Program-made: the position numbers and the translations under genes
From: an uncultured Finegoldia sp.
GTDB lineage: Bacteria > Bacillota > Clostridia > Tissierellales > Peptoniphilaceae
Reading direction: 5' to 3'
DNA length: 32,203 bases
Assembly (NCBI RefSeq): GCF_900766215.1
Contig: NZ_CAAFUQ010000060.1
Coordinates: forward strand, 1 to 32,203
The notes under the pieces: generated by a model
What the model was told of the DNA's origin: nothing
Database searches by the model: none
What the model saw: only the letters and a program-made list of their open reading frames with translations
Shown: positions 25,718-32,158 of the stretch, one piece after another
How positions within the stretch are numbered: the first letter of the stretch is position 1
Layout: each line of letters begins with the position of its first letter

Positions 25718-25821
25718 CAGTATGACGGGCATGTTCTAATGCTGGGGTGAAAATCCCTACAGAGCGTAGTTACCGACGAATCTAATAGCGACTTGCAAGT
25801 TTTAGATGGCGACATCTAGGA

Positions 25822-26019
25822 GAAAAGAAAAGACAATGGGCGTTAATGAAGATGGGAGTAGGAAAAGACCTGGCAAGACTAACAGCTTATTGTGGAGATA
25901 GGTATTTTTTTGTAGCAACAAAAACATGCTTAGTAAGAGCAATTACAAAGGAAAGACTAACCAAAACAGGTTTAGTCGACCCATACGATTACTATACAAG
26001 CAGGTCATGTGTAAATTAA
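25822..26019 (+). pseudogene. C-terminal fragment of group II intron reverse transcriptase/maturase
   Basis: An open frame of about 66 codons runs to TAA 26017-26019. It contains RQWALMKMGVGKDLARLTAY, then ITKERLTKTGLVDPYDYY. The pattern (thumb/X-domain helix, then I-T/S-K/N-E/D-R-L-x-x-x-G-L-x-x-x-x-D-Y-Y at the very end) is the C terminus of group II intron maturases. No start codon context and no polymerase motifs remain. Confidence 0.78.
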
Positions 26020-26024
26020 ATTGA

Positions 26025-26056
26025 ACCGCCGTATGCCGAACGGCACGTACGGTGGT
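26025..26056 (+). ncRNA. Group II intron domain V
   Basis: ACCGCCGTATGCC, a GAA-type cap, then GGCACGTACGGTGGT forms the 34-nucleotide-class hairpin. The catalytic triad CGC at its base distinguishes class IIC from the AGC of most other classes. Sequence and two-base bulge are intact even though the intron is otherwise degraded. Confidence 0.88.
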
Positions 26057-26090
26057 GTGAAAGGGGCTAGTTTTTAGCTCCTATTAGATT

Positions 26091-26183
26091 GGTGGAACTA
26101 ATGACGAAGATAATCTTATGAGTCTTTGTAAATCTTGTCACTCAAAGATTCATGCAAAGAGTGGAGATAGATTTGGAGGATAG
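26091..26183 (+). pseudogene. C-terminal fragment of a phage HNH endonuclease
   Basis: About 30 codons up to TAG 26181-26183 begin GGTNDEDNL and contain LCKSCHSKIHAKSGDRF. These are the last beta-hairpin and C-x-x-C-H helix of the HNH endonucleases that sit next to terminase genes in tailed phages. The N-terminal half with the first histidine is missing; the fragment begins seven bases after the predicted intron end. Confidence 0.75.
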
Positions 26184-26290
26184 TTTTCCGTGGGGAGGGG
26201 GAGTCTTAATCTCTACGAGTGATTTCCCTACCAACGGTGCCGCCCTCTCACGCACAAAAAGACAGGTTCAAAGAGGGTATTAAAATTTAG
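26184..26290 (+). other. cos-like GC-rich phage packaging region
   Basis: Directly after the HNH stop comes an unusually G/C-rich block: GTGGGGAGGGGGAGTC, a run with CCAACGGTGCCGCCC, then CTCACGCACAAAAAGACAGG. In HNH-cos-terS phages a G-rich then C-rich block ending in a CACGCACAAAA-like sequence separates the HNH and small terminase genes. The assignment rests on position and this recollected pattern, not on a mapped cleavage site. Confidence 0.5.
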
Positions 26291-26394
26291 TCTATACGGT
26301 TATAGAATATGAAAGTTGGTAATGATATAAAAATACCTTATTATTTAGACTGAGGGGAAAAACAAAGAGTGAAATCAACGAATAGACAAAAAAT

Positions 26395-26452
26395 ATTGTC
26401 AATATATTTCCGTGGAGCAAAAATTGACAATTAAAACTAAAAGCAGTATCCT
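26395..26452 (+). promoter_or_regulatory. Strong promoter with overlapping operator-like inverted repeat
   Basis: TTGACA (26424-26429, perfect consensus), a 17-base spacer and TATCCT (26447-26452) precede the gene at 26471. The 9-base sequence ATTGTCAAT (26395-26403) is repeated inverted as ATTGACAAT (26423-26431), overlapping the -35 box, as expected for a repressor operator. The predicted transcript start falls nearly at the ribosome binding site, leaving a very short leader. Confidence 0.65.
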
Positions 26453-26470
26453 TTAAAAAGGAGGGAATAT

Positions 26471-26869
26471 ATGAAAGATAGAGATATCATATCCGAGCGT
26501 ATTGTTGATGGCTTTGTGTATGATCCAAAGGTGCTGGCTCACGCAGTTCTAGAAATTGCTGAGTATTTAGGCCATACGATGCAAAACCCAATTTTTCCTG
26601 CGGTATTTAGTTTGAGTCAATATTTGACATGGGAAGAGCATGATAAATTATTGGATATTTTTTTTGAGATTGCTCGCAACAAGGATGAAGATATTGACTT
26701 TATGAGTGTGAAGAAAAAACTAATAAAAGGAGTTCCTGCACTATCAAGTTTAAATGACAGTTGTGTTGCTTCGCTCATTAAACTCTACGCAAGGATCTAT
26801 GTTCCAGAATTATATCATTTTGCAATGACAAGTCTTAATGAGTATGAATTTAAAATTGAAGGGAAATAG
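26471..26869 (+). CDS. Uncharacterised 132-residue protein in the prophage relic
   Basis: I do not recognise this protein. It has no signal peptide or membrane segment and appears all-alpha, with a cytoplasmic, mildly acidic composition. Notable segments are DPKVLAHAVLEIAEYLG (18-34), FSLSQYLTWEEHDKLLDIFF (46-65) and KLIKGVPALSSLNDSCVASL (87-106). AAAAAGGAGGG lies 7 bases before ATG 26471. It has its own near-consensus promoter and is followed by strong hairpins. It is intact, while the phage genes on both sides are fragments. Its position between the cos-like region and the small-terminase relic and its autonomous signals fit a phage moron or cargo gene (for example superinfection exclusion or antidefence), which is inference. 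Confidence 0.7.
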   Translation: MKDRDIISERIVDGFVYDPKVLAHAVLEIAEYLGHTMQNPIFPAVFSLSQYLTWEEHDKLLDIFFEIARNKDEDIDFMSVKKKLIKGVPALSSLNDSCVASLIKLYARIYVPELYHFAMTSLNEYEFKIEGK

Positions 26870-26903
26870 TACTTCATAAAAATATTAGAAAACATAAAAG
26901 GTC

Positions 26904-26922
26904 TACTATTTCGAAAATAGTA
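26904..26922. other. Small perfect hairpin
   Basis: TACTATTT (26904-26911) pairs with AAATAGTA (26915-26922) around CGA. It is the first of a series of inverted repeats behind the 132-residue gene and has no T tract. Confidence 0.6.
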
Positions 26923-26935
26923 TAGAAAAACAACC

Positions 26936-26975
26936 GAAGTGAGACCAGTCTCAATTAAGAGATGGGTCTCACTTC
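26936..26975. terminator. Strong GC-containing hairpin, possible terminator or attenuator
   Basis: GAAGTGAGACC (26936-26946) pairs with GGTCTCACTTC (26965-26975), and an inner TCTC/GAGA pair extends it. On the minus strand it is followed by CGGTTGTTTTT; on the plus strand the next bases begin a second hairpin rather than a T run. Direction of action is therefore uncertain. Confidence 0.6.
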
Positions 26976-27015
26976 TTGTCTAAAAGAAAAATTTTTTATT
27001 TTTCTTTTAGACAAG
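26975..27015. repeat. Perfect 18-bp inverted repeat
   Basis: CTTGTCTAAAAGAAAAAT (26975-26992) and its exact complement (26998-27015) surround TTTTT. It shares its first base with the preceding hairpin. The two structures together may act as terminator or as a protein-binding site. Confidence 0.75.
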
Positions 27016-27036
27016 AATATTAAACAAATATGGACA

Positions 27037-27089
27037 TTTATTTTCGATGGTGAATTAATATATTAATTATGTAGATCTTCGAAAATAAA
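27037..27089. repeat. Nested inverted repeat around a 16-base palindrome
   Basis: TTTATTTTCGA (27037-27047) pairs with TCGAAAATAAA (27079-27089), enclosing the perfect palindrome AATTAATATATTAATT (27053-27068). It lies about 60 bases before the small-terminase relic. This may be a regulatory site of the former phage; nothing else supports a function. Confidence 0.65.
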
Positions 27090-27151
27090 ATAGCTTATTA
27101 ACAATTTATTAAAGAACAGTTGAAAAATCTATTAAAAATGGAGGTGATACT

Positions 27152-27404
27152 ATCGCTAAAGACGGAACATACAGGGGTGGAAGAAGAGAAAAGCAGGAGT
27201 GAAACCACAGCCTGCTGCTGAAAAAAAGGTAAAAAAGTAGAAATACTAATGAATGACATTCCAACATTTACTCCAGAAGAAATAGATGCAGTTGACTTAC
27301 CAGACGGAGCAGTTCTTGATGGAACAGATATGCCAACACCTAGTGACTATCTATCTGCAAAACAAAAGAATGGTATACCGCTTGGTGCTGATGAAATATA
27401 TAAG
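27152..27404 (+). pseudogene. P27-type phage terminase small subunit, broken
   Basis: The start region GGAGGTGATACT is an excellent ribosome binding site, but the expected ATG reads ATC (27152-27154). The frame then gives AKDGTYRGGRR, shifts by +1 into RKAGVKPQPAAEKKVKK, and hits a stop. It resumes in another frame with TPSDYLSAKQKNG and LGADEIYK, the conserved N-terminal segments of P27-family small terminases that select phage DNA for packaging. The remaining C-terminal half is cut off where an IS3-family fragment begins. It therefore has a lost start codon, frame disruptions and a 3' truncation. Confidence 0.78.
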
Positions 27405-27591
27405 AGTAACTATTATTATTTCTAGAAATTTTTAAGCCTTCATATCCTTGTGTTTTGTATGAATTAACCCATCTTCTAACTACTGAATGATCACTGAGTC
27501 CATATTTATCAGCTAAATATTTATATCCTCCTTCTTCATTTAAGTATTCTTGTACTATTTTCATCTTAAATTCTGTACTATATTTTGTCAT
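27405..27591 (-). pseudogene. IS3-family transposase OrfA, 5' fragment
   Basis: ATG 27591 (GAGGAGG upstream) opens MTKYSTEFKMKIVQEYLNEE followed by a helix-turn-helix of the OrfA/InsE type (YLADKYGLSDHSVVRRWVN). Homology stops near residue 60 (SRNNNSYS). The frame continues to 27340 only by reading into terminase-relic sequence. Confidence 0.8.
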
Positions 27592-27647
27592 GAAAAAACT
27601 GACCTCCTCTAAGTTGGTTTTGGGTCCAACTTTTTGGGGTCAGTTCA
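27405..27647 (-). mobile_element. Truncated IS3-family element (right end and 5' part of orfA)
   Basis: The outer end reads TGAACTGACCCCAAAAAG on the minus strand (27647 inward), followed by a subterminal hairpin AAGTTGG (27611-27617)/CCAACTT (27626-27632) and the start of orfA. The rest of the element, including orfB and the other end, is gone; the inner break joins the terminase relic near 27398-27410. It is a different element from the intact IS at the window's end. Confidence 0.8.
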
Positions 27648-27730
27648 TACGCCAGGGGATGATTATTTTATTGAGTGCGTTGTGTCACAACGCCGACTAG
27701 GAAATTTTTTAAAATTTTTATGCAAGCCAC
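27648..27730 (+). other. Leftover coding-like sequence beyond the IS fragment
   Basis: Immediately outside the IS end an open frame reads TPGDDYFIECVVSQRRLGNF. It looks like the tail of a protein whose body was lost with the IS-mediated deletion, possibly a phage gene, but I do not recognise the family. Confidence 0.3.
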
Positions 27731-27760
27731 AAAACCATCCAGAATTTTCTGGATGGTTTT
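27731..27760 (-). terminator. Terminator of the luciferase-like monooxygenase gene
   Basis: AAAACCATCCAGAA (27731-27744) pairs with TTCTGGATGGTTTT (27747-27760). On the minus strand it follows the stop codon by about a dozen bases. Confidence 0.85.
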
Positions 27761-27771
27761 TCAATAGCTTT

Positions 27772-28758
27772 CTATTCGTTCAACGCCAAATCTTGTATGA
27801 TTTCATAGTTTTCTTTTAATAATTTGAAATCTGGAATGTAGGATGCGGCGATGATTTCGTCTGGGTTGTATTTTTGTTTTATTTCCATGAATTGGTCTTT
27901 TACAGAATTCACATCTCCTTCGATTCGAAGACCCCTTGCTGTTCTTATCATGAATTTATCTATTGATGTGAGTTCGGGACTGTTGTTAGGGTCTGCTTTT
28001 AAGAATGCATCTCTGTTGTTTCTGTTTTGGATTTGCAAGAATATGGAGATGGCTTGTTGTTTGATGTGTTCTGCTGCATCTTTTTCGTAGGCTGCATTTG
28101 CAGATACTCCAAGCATAACGTATGGTTTGTCCAAATATTTTGATGGAGTGAATTCTTCGCGGTAGATTTTGAGGGCGACTTCAACTGTGTTTGGCGAAAA
28201 ATGTCCTGCGAATGAGTAAGGTAGTCCCAATTGTGCTGCAATGTGCGCTGATGTCATGGAGCTTCCCAAAATATACACTGGAACGTGAGTGCCAACGCCA
28301 GGATATGGACGCACTTTGAAGTTTTCCGCTTCATCTTCAAAGTAGCTTAGAAGTGTTCTGATGGCTTCTTTGAAATTATCTTCCTTGTAAGTGTCTCTGT
28401 AGATTAATTTTGCTGTTTCTATGTCTGTTCCAGGCGCTCTTCCAATTCCCAAATCAACTCTTTCGGGATACAGTGTTTCAAGTGTTCCGTATCTTTCTGC
28501 AACTTGAAAGGGTGTGTGGTTAGGAAGCATTACACCGCCTGCTCCAACTTTTATTCTTTTCGTGTTTTCCAAAATATATCCGATAATCAAATCTGTTGCT
28601 GAGCATGAGATTGATTTGGAGTTGTGGTGTTCTGCGACCCAATATCTTTCGAAGTTTTGTCCGTCTGCCCATTTTGCAAGTTCCAATCCACGTTCGATGG
28701 ATTGTTTGGTAGTTTCATCTATAAATCTTGGTATTAAATTTAGTATTGATATTTTCAT
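27772..28758 (-). CDS. LLM-class (bacterial luciferase-like) flavin-dependent oxidoreductase
   Basis: The 328-residue TIM-barrel protein has the subgroup start (MKISILNLIPRF), the WVAEHHNSKSISCSATDLI segment (about 41-59), VGAGGVMLPNHTPFQVAERY, and LYPERVDLGIGRAPGTD. All are hallmarks of the LLM group related to luciferase alpha and YhbW. Such enzymes use FMNH2 and O2, or reduced flavin alone, on unknown small substrates; in an anaerobe a detoxifying role is plausible. Full length for the group. GGAGG precedes ATG 28758, and a terminator follows, so it is monocistronic. Confidence 0.92.
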   Translation of the reverse strand: MKISILNLIPRFIDETTKQSIERGLELAKWADGQNFERYWVAEHHNSKSISCSATDLIIGYILENTKRIKVGAGGVMLPNHTPFQVAERYGTLETLYPERVDLGIGRAPGTDIETAKLIYRDTYKEDNFKEAIRTLLSYFEDEAENFKVRPYPGVGTHVPVYILGSSMTSAHIAAQLGLPYSFAGHFSPNTVEVALKIYREEFTPSKYLDKPYVMLGVSANAAYEKDAAEHIKQQAISIFLQIQNRNNRDAFLKADPNNSPELTSIDKFMIRTARGLRIEGDVNSVKDQFMEIKQKYNPDEIIAASYIPDFKLLKENYEIIQDLALNE

Positions 28759-28849
28759 AATAGTTCCTCCTTTTGGTTAATATGAATTTATTATATAAAA
28801 TGGCGATTGTCAAATAAATTTCACGTAATACTAATGTGATAGTAAACTT

Positions 28850-28878
28850 TTGAAGAAAACTTGAACAAATGATATAAT
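28850..28878 (+). promoter_or_regulatory. Promoter of the ppk2 operon
   Basis: TTGAAG (28850-28855), a 17-base spacer and perfect TATAAT (28873-28878) lie about 80 bases before the polyphosphate kinase start. Confidence 0.7.
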
Positions 28879-28957
28879 TAATTCAATAAATGAAATTGTT
28901 TAATTTTTAGCCCATTTGGATAAATATATAATAACGATATTAAAAAGGAAGTAAGTT

Positions 28958-29824
28958 ATGGATATTAAAAAATACAGGGTAAAACCTAACAAAAAAGTTG
29001 ATTTGGAAAAATTTAGCACAAGGAAAGACGATTCTTATTCAAAAAAAGAAGTGAAGGAAGAAATTCTTCCACAAAATTTGAAAAAAATGTTTGAATTTCA
29101 AGAAAAATTATACGCTGAAAACAAGAGAGGAATTCTCGTTGTGCTTCAAGCGATGGATGCTGCGGGTAAGGACAGTTTGGTAAAAAAAGTGTTCACAGCG
29201 CTTAATCCTGCAGGCTGTAAGGTTACAAGCTTCAAGAAACCTTCCACAGAAGAATTGGATCACGATTATTTGTGGAGAATTGGAAAGGCTACTCCAGCTT
29301 ATGGAGAAGTTGGGATTTTCAACAGATCTCACTATGAAGATGTGTTGGTGACAAGAGTTCACAATTTGGTTAATCAAAAAAACGACGATGATTTTTGGAA
29401 TAAAAGATTTGAGGATATCAACGCATTTGAAAAATATTTGGATAACAATGGTATCAAAGTTGTGAAGTTTTTCTTGCATGTGTCCAAAGATGAACAAAAA
29501 GAAAGACTATTGGATAGGATTAACTTGGACGAAAAACATTGGAAGTTTGCAGCTAGTGACATTTTGGAAAGAGAAAACTGGGACGAATATCACAGGGTTT
29601 ATGAGGATATGTTGGAGCACACTTCGACAGATTATGCTCCATGGTATGTAATTCCTGCTGACAACAAGTGGTTTACAAGATTTGTTGTGAGTGAGGTTAT
29701 GTTGGATTTGTTCGAGCAATTGGACCCACAAACACCAAAACTTTCCAAGGAAGAAGAATCACAACTAGACAAATGGAAGAAAGTTTTGTTGGAACAAGAC
29801 GAGAAGGATGAAAAAGAAGACTAA
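28958..29824 (+). CDS. Polyphosphate kinase 2 family protein
   Basis: The 288-residue protein is a PPK2-type P-loop kinase: Walker A MDAAGKDS at 66-73, the lid/Walker B region IFNRSHYEDVLVTRVH from 120, KPSTEELDHDYLWR at 94-107, and the late LLDRINLDEKHWKFAASD. It transfers phosphate between polyphosphate and nucleotides. Length suits single-domain PPK2 enzymes, but the subclass (NDP or NMP as acceptor) is not settled. AAAAGGAAG precedes ATG 28958. It is the first gene of a two-gene unit; the membrane protein starts 20 bases later. Confidence 0.93.
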   Translation: MDIKKYRVKPNKKVDLEKFSTRKDDSYSKKEVKEEILPQNLKKMFEFQEKLYAENKRGILVVLQAMDAAGKDSLVKKVFTALNPAGCKVTSFKKPSTEELDHDYLWRIGKATPAYGEVGIFNRSHYEDVLVTRVHNLVNQKNDDDFWNKRFEDINAFEKYLDNNGIKVVKFFLHVSKDEQKERLLDRINLDEKHWKFAASDILERENWDEYHRVYEDMLEHTSTDYAPWYVIPADNKWFTRFVVSEVMLDLFEQLDPQTPKLSKEEESQLDKWKKVLLEQDEKDEKED

Positions 29825-29843
29825 TAATAAGTAGGAGGAGAAT

Positions 29844-30698
29844 ATGTCAGACGATAGAGATTATAAAGGTTTTGAGAATGACGACAATGAATACACAAAA
29901 GACGGCAATTATTTTAACGAAAAAGAAGAAGTAAAAGGCGGTTACAGCGAAGATAAGGACAGTTATTCTGAGAGAAATAGCAATTATTTTGAAGCTTCAC
30001 AAGAAGACAATTATTCTAATAAGAAAGAAGATCATTACGAAAAAACAGACGACAGTTTTTTCTTTGAAGGTCAAGATGATGAAGAAGAATACATTGAAGA
30101 TTACACTCAAAGAGAAAGCTCAGGTTATGCTGGTTTCTGCCAAAATATTTTCTCAATGTTACATGGACTTATTGAAAAATTCAATAAAAAAGGTGCATTC
30201 GTAATTTTATTCTTGTTGTACGGAGTGTTCACGTTTGTGGCATCAATCGTACAATTCAAGCTTCACCCAGAACAAGCACAACAATTGGAACAAGTAACAA
30301 AAACTGGATTGAATCCAATAACATATAATATTATTTTGGCTGTTATATCGATGTTTTTCTACTATGCAGTATGTAGACTTATGTTCCATTTCACTAAAAA
30401 GGACATGCAACCCGTTCCAAATCCTGTAGAAAGAGACACGAGACTTGGAGTGTATGTAGCTTGTGAAGCGTTGATTAACATTTTATTGATGGCACTTCCA
30501 ACAACGTTCCTTCCTTCAATTGTAGGCATGGTAGTTGGAGTTATCCTTTACTCAGCAGTATTCTACGACAGAATTTCTGATGAAAGAATGCTTGCAGTAG
30601 GTGTAAAATCAGCGATAGTAAGTATAGTTTCAGGACTTGTTTTCGGACTTATAGTTGGAATCGTAGCAGTAGCAGCTGCGGTAGCTTTTATGAAATAA
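29844..30698 (+). CDS. Membrane protein with acidic N-terminal tail, paralogue of 19603-20442
   Basis: The 284-residue protein begins with about 95 residues rich in Asp, Glu, Asn, Tyr and Ser, with repeated YxxxKEE and NYF patterns and no signal peptide. About five membrane segments follow. The inter-helix motif FTKKDMQPVPNPVERDTRLG and the later LYSAVFYD match FTKKYMRPTPPPCTRDIKGG and AYSATFLD of the 19603-20442 product. GTAGGAGGAG precedes ATG 29844, which lies 20 bases after the polyphosphate kinase stop, so the two are co-transcribed. Function unknown; the partner suggests a link to polyphosphate or stress. An IS3 element is inserted 24 bases after its stop. Confidence 0.8.
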   Translation: MSDDRDYKGFENDDNEYTKDGNYFNEKEEVKGGYSEDKDSYSERNSNYFEASQEDNYSNKKEDHYEKTDDSFFFEGQDDEEEYIEDYTQRESSGYAGFCQNIFSMLHGLIEKFNKKGAFVILFLLYGVFTFVASIVQFKLHPEQAQQLEQVTKTGLNPITYNIILAVISMFFYYAVCRLMFHFTKKDMQPVPNPVERDTRLGVYVACEALINILLMALPTTFLPSIVGMVVGVILYSAVFYDRISDERMLAVGVKSAIVSIVSGLVFGLIVGIVAVAAAVAFMK

Positions 30699-30761
30699 TA
30701 AAATTTATAGACTGACCACTAGTGACCTGAACCCGTAAACACGGAATAATTTAATAATATT

Positions 30762-31673
30762 TTAAGCGGAATGTAATCTGTACATAACAGGGGACATTCC
30801 GTTTAATTTTGTTTTAATTCTATCTTCATTGTACCATTTAATATATCTTTCGATCTCATTAACTAATTCATCATAACTTTTAAATTCCACTCCATAATAC
30901 ATTTCTTGTTTTAATATCCCAAAGAAGTTCTCCATTGGAGAATTGTCTAGACAATTTCCTTTTCTTGACATGCTTTGTGTAATTTTCAATTTTTCTAACT
31001 TATTTGTCCAAGTACTATGTTGGTAATGAAATCCTTGATCTGAGTGTATTATTAGTTTACTTATATCTTTTGTTTTATTTATTGCTTTTTCTAACATTGT
31101 ATTGGTTAAGTTTATTGTTGGGTGATTGCTTAATGTATAGCTAATTATTTCGCTGTTGTATAGGTCTAGTATTGGTGATAGATAGAGTTTTTCTTCTTTG
31201 CCTCTCAATCTAAATTCTGTTACATCTGTTAACCATAATTGATTTGGTTTAGTAGCGCTAAATTGTCTTCTTACTACATTATCTGCTACTTTTCCTATTT
31301 GTCCTTTGTATGATGAGTATTTTCTTGATCTAGTTTTGAATTTAGTACATAGCAAGGATTCTTCTCTCATTATCCTTAATACTCTTTTATGGTTGATATT
31401 AAAGCCTTTATTTTTTAATACCATAGTTACTCTTCTGTAGCCGTATCTACCTTTTGATGTTTTTACTATGGTTTTAATTTCATCTTTAACTTTTTTGTCT
31501 TTATCTACTGTATTAGATAACTTCTTCTTCCATTCATAGTATGATGATTTTGGTAACTTAGCTATTTCTATCCATTCACTTACCTTGCTTTTTGGATATT
31601 CTTTTTGTAGTTTGAGGATTATCTTTGTCTTTTCCTTGCTTCTGCTTCCTCTTCCAGTAGCAAGGCTTGTAGC
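30762..31673 (-). CDS. IS3-family transposase OrfB (DDE catalytic domain), made by -1 frameshift
   Basis: The frame is open from the slippery site at 31673-31679 to the stop at 30762; its first in-frame ATG is only at 31424, so expression as an OrfAB fusion is likely. After the slip it reads an HTH_21-type segment (KSSYYEWKKK, then GRYGYRRVT), followed by the integrase core. The catalytic residues are Asp in WLTDVTEF, Asp in IHSDQGF and Glu in NSPMENFF. Exactly 35 residues separate the second Asp from the Glu, the IS3 family spacing. No disabling mutation is seen. Confidence 0.9.
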   Translation of the reverse strand, partial: ATSLATGRGSRSKEKTKIILKLQKEYPKSKVSEWIEIAKLPKSSYYEWKKKLSNTVDKDKKVKDEIKTIVKTSKGRYGYRRVTMVLKNKGFNINHKRVLRIMREESLLCTKFKTRSRKYSSYKGQIGKVADNVVRRQFSATKPNQLWLTDVTEFRLRGKEEKLYLSPILDLYNSEIISYTLSNHPTINLTNTMLEKAINKTKDISKLIIHSDQGFHYQHSTWTNKLEKLKITQSMSRKGNCLDNSPMENFFGILKQEMYYGVEFKSYDELVNEIERYIKWYNEDRIKTKLNGMSPVMYRLHSA

Positions 31674-32158
31674 TTTTTTTCGTATATTATCTTCATTTTG
31701 AGAAGTCTATTTTCTTCTCTAAGTCTTATTAATTCTTCCCTTTCACTTTCGTTTATTGGAGTGTTTATTTTAGACTTTTTATTTGATTTAGTCATATTTT
31801 TTCTAGGCCTTCCTCTGTTATCTTCTAGCCCAGATAGACCACGTTCTTGATAAGCTTTTTCCCATCTGTATACCATAGATACATTTACAAGATTGAAATG
31901 CTCTGCAGTCTCTCTAAGCGAAGTATTACTGATTTGCCTATATTGTATTACAGATAGTTTAAATTCACTAGTGTATTTATTGTTTTTTAACTTTTTAGAT
32001 AAGTTATCAAAGCCTCCTGAATTATATTTATTTATCCAATTTCTCAAAGTTCCATCTGGAATATCATATTTTTTAGCTACCATTTCTCGACCACCCGAAT
32101 TACCTGATAAGTATTCCTTCACTAGTTTAATTTTAAATTCTTTTGTGTATTTTGGCAT
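31619..32158 (-). CDS. IS3-family transposase OrfA
   Basis: The 179-residue protein contains two helix-turn-helix segments (about 5-45 beginning YTKEFKIKLVKEYL, and 63-105 with ETAEHFNLVNVSMVYRWEK), a basic linker and a C-terminal leucine-rich coiled coil (LIRLREENRLLKMKIIYEKK). This is the IS150-type OrfA layout. The coil region contains the A-AAA-AAG frameshift site. Its GGAGG ribosome binding site (32168-32172 on the minus strand) lies inside a hairpin formed by the element's end, a brake on translation from outside transcripts. Confidence 0.92.
   Translation of the reverse strand: MPKYTKEFKIKLVKEYLSGNSGGREMVAKKYDIPDGTLRNWINKYNSGGFDNLSKKLKNNKYTSEFKLSVIQYRQISNTSLRETAEHFNLVNVSMVYRWEKAYQERGLSGLEDNRGRPRKNMTKSNKKSKINTPINESEREELIRLREENRLLKMKIIYEKKLQALLLEEEAEARKRQR
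31673..31679 (-). other. Programmed -1 frameshift heptamer A-AAA-AAG
   Basis: In the orfA frame the codons GAA AAA AAG contain the classic slippery heptamer. Slipping back one base enters a frame that is open through the whole of OrfB. Confidence 0.85.

Larger units (their letters stand above)
25720..26084 (+). mobile_element. Internally deleted group IIC intron
   Basis: The 5' end GTATGACGGGCATG with the following GGGGTGAAAATCCC and GCGTAGTTACCGACG resembles the start of domain I of group IIC introns, as in the Oceanobacillus iheyensis ribozyme. The 3' part holds a complete domain V with CGC catalytic triad and a domain VI-like hairpin ending CTCCTAT (26078-26084). In between, only the last 66 codons of the intron-encoded reverse transcriptase remain. 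At about 365 bases it has lost most of domains I-IV and the enzyme. It lies directly behind the ribokinase terminator. The exact 5' and 3' ends are inferred. Confidence 0.82.

Noticed and set aside
26884..27100. CRISPR array or direct-repeat array
   Set aside because: The repeats are inverted and all different; no regularly spaced direct repeats occur here or elsewhere in the window.
27634..27819. 61-codon plus-strand frame as a gene
   Set aside because: It runs from inside an IS end through a terminator into the antisense of the monooxygenase gene; only the part 27648-27720 looks coding-like and is listed as debris.
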